Positions 18,447 through 20,132 of a DNA stretch of 20,132 nt are shown here, piece after piece (the stretch's first letter is position 1; every line of letters begins with the position of its first letter). The DNA is from DASZMJ01 sp035551935 (GTDB lineage Bacteria; Planctomycetota; Planctomycetia; Isosphaerales; Isosphaeraceae): NCBI GenBank assembly GCA_035551935.1, contig DASZMJ010000221.1:1-20132 (forward strand), given 5' to 3'. The notes under the pieces were generated by a model. It saw nothing but the letters and a program-made list of their open reading frames with translations. It had not been told where the DNA came from and did not search any database. Both the position numbers and the translations under genes were made by a program.

Positions 18447-18492
18447 GATGCAAGGCGCTCCGCATCTCGACGTCGACCAAGGACTCCCGCTC

Positions 18493-19632
18493 ATGCCTGA
18501 CACCACTTCGAGACGCCGCTTCCTCGGCCACGGTGCCGGCGTCCTCGGCCTGCTGGCCGCCTCGGGACGCCTCGGCCGGGCCCAGGGATCGGCCCAGGCC
18601 TCGGCCGAGCCGCTGATCACCAAGGCAGTCGCCTTCCTCAAGCCGCGGCAGGGGGACGACGGCGGCTGGTCGACCCAGCGCGAGCCGGGGATCACCGCCC
18701 TGGTGGTCACCGCGCTGTTGCGGTCGCGGCAGGTCGGGCCCGGCGAGCCGGTCGTGACCAAGGCGTTGGGATATCTCGAACAATTCATCAATCCCAATGG
18801 GGTCTCGGACAAGCTGCCGCACTCAAACTACTCGGTGGCCATCGCGTTGCTCGCCTTCCAGGAGGCCGAGTCGCGGGCCCCGGGCCGCTACAAGGCGCTG
18901 GTCAAGACGGGCCAGGACTTCCTCAAGGGGAAGCAGTGGGACGAGTCGGAGGGCAAGGGCAAGGACAGCGACTTCTACGGCGGCGCCGGCTACGGCGGCA
19001 GCAACTCGCGGCCCGACCTGTCGAACACCGCGTTCATGATGGAGGCCCTGCGCGACACCGGCCTGCCGGCCGACGACCCGGCCTTGCAGAAGGCGCTGGT
19101 GTTCGTCTCGCGGTGCCAGAACCTCAAGAGCGAGTTCAACGACCGCCCCTGGGCCGGCAAGGTCAACGACGGCGGCTTCGTCTACACCGCGGCCAACGGC
19201 GGCCAGAGCATGGCCGGCGGCAAGGGGGACGACGTCGGCGGCCTGCGGTCGTACGCCAGCATGACCTACGCCGGCCTCAAGAGCATGATCTACGCCGGCC
19301 TGAAGGAGGACGACCCCCGCGTCAAGGCCGCCGTCGACTACATCCGCAAGCACTACGCCGTCGACGAGAACCCCGGCCTCGGCCAGGCCGGCCTGTACTA
19401 CTACTACCAGACCTTCGCCAAGGCCCTCGCGCTGCTCGGCAAGCCCACCCTCGTCGACGACAAGGGCACCTCCCACGACTGGCGCGCCGACCTGATCGGC
19501 GCCCTCGCGAAGCGCCAGAACCCCGACGGGAGCTGGGTCAACAAGGCCGACCGCTTCATGGAAGGCGACCCCAACCTCGTCACCTCCTACGGCCTCCTCG
19601 CCCTGGCCTACGCCCGGCCGAAGGCCCCGTGA
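18493..19632 (+). CDS. Tat-exported prenyltransferase/squalene-cyclase-like toroid protein
   Basis: A 379-residue protein with a twin-arginine signal (SRRRFLG at 6-12, then a hydrophobic stretch ending GRAQ at 28-31), so it is probably exported folded. The mature part is an alpha/alpha-toroid of the prenyltransferase and squalene-oxidase repeat type. It contains QGDDGGWST (53-61), PDLSNTAFMMEAL (174-186), GGFVYTAANGG (227-237), SYASMTYAGLKSMIYAGL (253-270) and QNPDGSWVN (342-350). The cyclase DxDD acid motif is absent, so a terpene cyclase reaction is unlikely; planctomycetes carry many such exported toroid proteins of unknown role. ATG 18493 has AAGGA at 9-base spacing and precedes the Tat motif; the frame upstream lies in the palindrome and is not coding. 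A terminator-like hairpin follows at 19665-19685. Confidence 0.85.
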   Translation: MPDTTSRRRFLGHGAGVLGLLAASGRLGRAQGSAQASAEPLITKAVAFLKPRQGDDGGWSTQREPGITALVVTALLRSRQVGPGEPVVTKALGYLEQFINPNGVSDKLPHSNYSVAIALLAFQEAESRAPGRYKALVKTGQDFLKGKQWDESEGKGKDSDFYGGAGYGGSNSRPDLSNTAFMMEALRDTGLPADDPALQKALVFVSRCQNLKSEFNDRPWAGKVNDGGFVYTAANGGQSMAGGKGDDVGGLRSYASMTYAGLKSMIYAGLKEDDPRVKAAVDYIRKHYAVDENPGLGQAGLYYYYQTFAKALALLGKPTLVDDKGTSHDWRADLIGALAKRQNPDGSWVNKADRFMEGDPNLVTSYGLLALAYARPKAP

Positions 19633-19664
19633 AACCGACCCTCTCCCCGGGGAATCATCTTCCT

Positions 19665-19685
19665 CCCTCTCCCGGGGGGAGAGGG
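19665..19685 (+). terminator. Terminator-like hairpin after the toroid gene
   Basis: CCCTCTCCC and GGGAGAGGG form a perfect 9-bp stem around a 3-base GGG loop, starting 33 bases after the stop codon. No U-tract follows (GAATGG), so termination would be imperfect or Rho-assisted. A weaker upstream CCCTCTCCCC (from about 19640) could compete for the right arm. Confidence 0.5.
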
Positions 19686-19916
19686 GAATGGCACGTAGAT
19701 AAGCGGAATTCTTTGCCCTGGCTGAGTTTAAGTCGAATTCCGCGGAGATTGTCCAAGACGCATCTGCAACCGAGCACAACTTCATCAGGCCGAAACCCCC
19801 TGGATCCGCTGACTAATGGAACACGTCATAAATGAACATGTATTTGGAAAATACCGCCAGGCAAAAGACGCAAGCCCATATATCGTATAGTGTTGCGCCT
19901 TAACTACGTGCCATTC
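19686..19916. mobile_element. MITE-like element, 231 bp
   Basis: Terminal inverted repeats read GAATGGCACGTAG(A/T)TAAG from each end (left 19686-19703, right 19916 back to about 19899), 18 bp with one mismatch. A subterminal 9-bp inverted repeat, GCGGAATTC (19703-19711) with GAATTCCGC (19735-19743), lies inside. There is no transposase frame, and the base composition is more AT-rich than the flanks. No clear target duplication is visible. It may be a non-autonomous derivative or a remnant of an unidentified insertion sequence. Confidence 0.6.
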
Positions 19917-19993
19917 GCATCCCGGACCGAAGCACACAGCGCCGGATTCAAGGGAGCCGTCTGAGTTCGGCTGCCTGCCTCTCGAGAGGGGCC

Positions 19994-20132
19994 TAGTGGA
20001 GCGTCACTCGGTAATTTTCGGGTAAGATGGCCTCCCTTGTCCGGCCGCATCGAAGTCCACGGGGAGGTTCGTCATGGCCAAGAAGTACGTCCTGAAGCTG
20101 ACGGCCGAGGAGCGGGCCGAGCTGGCCCGCCT
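19994..20132 (+). mobile_element. Left end of an IS630-family insertion sequence, cut by window edge
   Basis: A transposase start typical of IS630 lies at 20074. Upstream is a TA dinucleotide (19994-19995, IS630 elements target TA) followed by GTGGAGCGTCACTCGGTAAT, the probable terminal inverted repeat. A TAAGAT -10-like hexamer is at 20023-20028. The exact left boundary is inferred and the right end lies outside the window. Confidence 0.5.
20074..20132 (+). CDS. IS630-family transposase, N-terminal fragment
   Basis: Only 19 complete codons are present (MAKKYVLKLTAEERAELAR). This N-terminus, a short basic start leading into a TxEER helix, is the pattern of IS630-type transposases common in planctomycetes. 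GGGGAGG at 20061-20067 gives a good ribosome-binding site at 6-base spacing. The catalytic DDE region is beyond the window, so family assignment rests on the N-terminus only. Confidence 0.65.
   Translation, partial: MAKKYVLKLTAEERAELAR

Larger units (their letters stand above)
18015..18492. other. Divergent intergenic region with palindrome
   Basis: These 478 bases between two divergent genes contain no supportable gene. They hold a candidate minus-strand promoter (18216-18243), a TAGAAT box for the plus strand (18302-18307), a CGCGGGGCCCCGCG palindrome near 18139, and the perfect 49-bp inverted repeat at 18320-18446. Open frames here are products of high GC and of the repeat. Confidence 0.5.
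19633..20073. other. AT-richer gene-free zone with mobile elements
   Basis: After the toroid gene, 441 bases contain no gene. They are clearly less GC-rich than the rest of the window (for example AACATGTATTTGGAAAATAC near 19833). They hold the hairpin at 19665-19685, the MITE-like element at 19686-19916 and the probable IS630 left end. Confidence 0.5.

Noticed and set aside
18382..18492. N-terminal extension of the toroid protein
   Set aside because: These codons are encoded by the right arm of the palindrome; the Tat signal and a good ribosome-binding site place the start at 18493.
17347..18822. Roughly 490-residue N-terminal extension of MetRS
   Set aside because: It runs through the PEP-CTERM gene in another frame and through the 49-bp inverted repeat; the conserved MetRS start is at 17346.

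Overview
The window is very GC-rich bacterial DNA and looks like a planctomycete chromosome, probably of the Isosphaeraceae/Gemmataceae type. The evidence is the combination of a PEP-CTERM protein, a greatly enlarged SecA, a Tat-exported prenyltransferase-like toroid protein, a eukaryote-like UDP-sugar pyrophosphorylase, an LPS Kdo transferase, and intergenic palindromes built around GCAGGCACG...CGTGCC. This placement is inferred from gene content; no search was run.

Layout. The left half (179-11297) is on the minus strand. It holds waaA/kdtA (Kdo transferase), secA (1210 residues, with its own recognisable promoter), and a tightly packed three-gene unit. That unit, in transcription order, is a large GT-C type membrane glycosyltransferase, a GT87-like membrane mannosyltransferase (ATGA overlap), and a secreted glycoside-hydrolase-like protein (7-base gap). 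From 11.5 kb the plus strand carries a PhnP-like metallo-beta-lactamase-fold hydrolase, a UAP1-type UDP-N-acetylhexosamine pyrophosphorylase, a UPF0175/DUF3368 antitoxin-toxin pair broken by a single extra base, and a mannose-1-phosphate guanylyltransferase. On the minus strand follow a short methionyl-tRNA synthetase and, upstream of it, a small PEP-CTERM protein. Divergent from that protein, on plus, is a Tat-signal alpha/alpha-toroid protein. The last ~450 bases are an AT-richer, gene-poor landing zone with a terminator-like hairpin, a 231-bp MITE-like element, and the start of an IS630-family transposase cut by the window edge.

How the genes fit together. Much of the window concerns the cell envelope: activated sugars (UDP-HexNAc, GDP-mannose), membrane glycosyltransferases, Kdo transfer to lipid A, protein export (SecA, Tat and PEP-CTERM substrates) and a secreted glycosidase-like enzyme. 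MetRS and the MBL-fold hydrolase are housekeeping genes.

Most noteworthy. (1) The SecA helical-wing region appears to have been amplified into about five Trp-anchored repeat units. (2) One inserted base near 14197 simultaneously kills the PIN toxin and removes the antitoxin stop codon, and the toxin frame also runs without a stop into the GDP-mannose gene. (3) A family of long palindromes has a constant 29-base loop. One copy is a perfect 49-bp inverted repeat lying in the probable 5' leader of a gene, and a second copy is recognisably the same element in the opposite orientation. (4) There is a new MITE-like element beside an IS630 end. (5) The MetRS signature loop is altered (KTSKS with the following GN motif gone). 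I see no CRISPR array, tRNA or rRNA.
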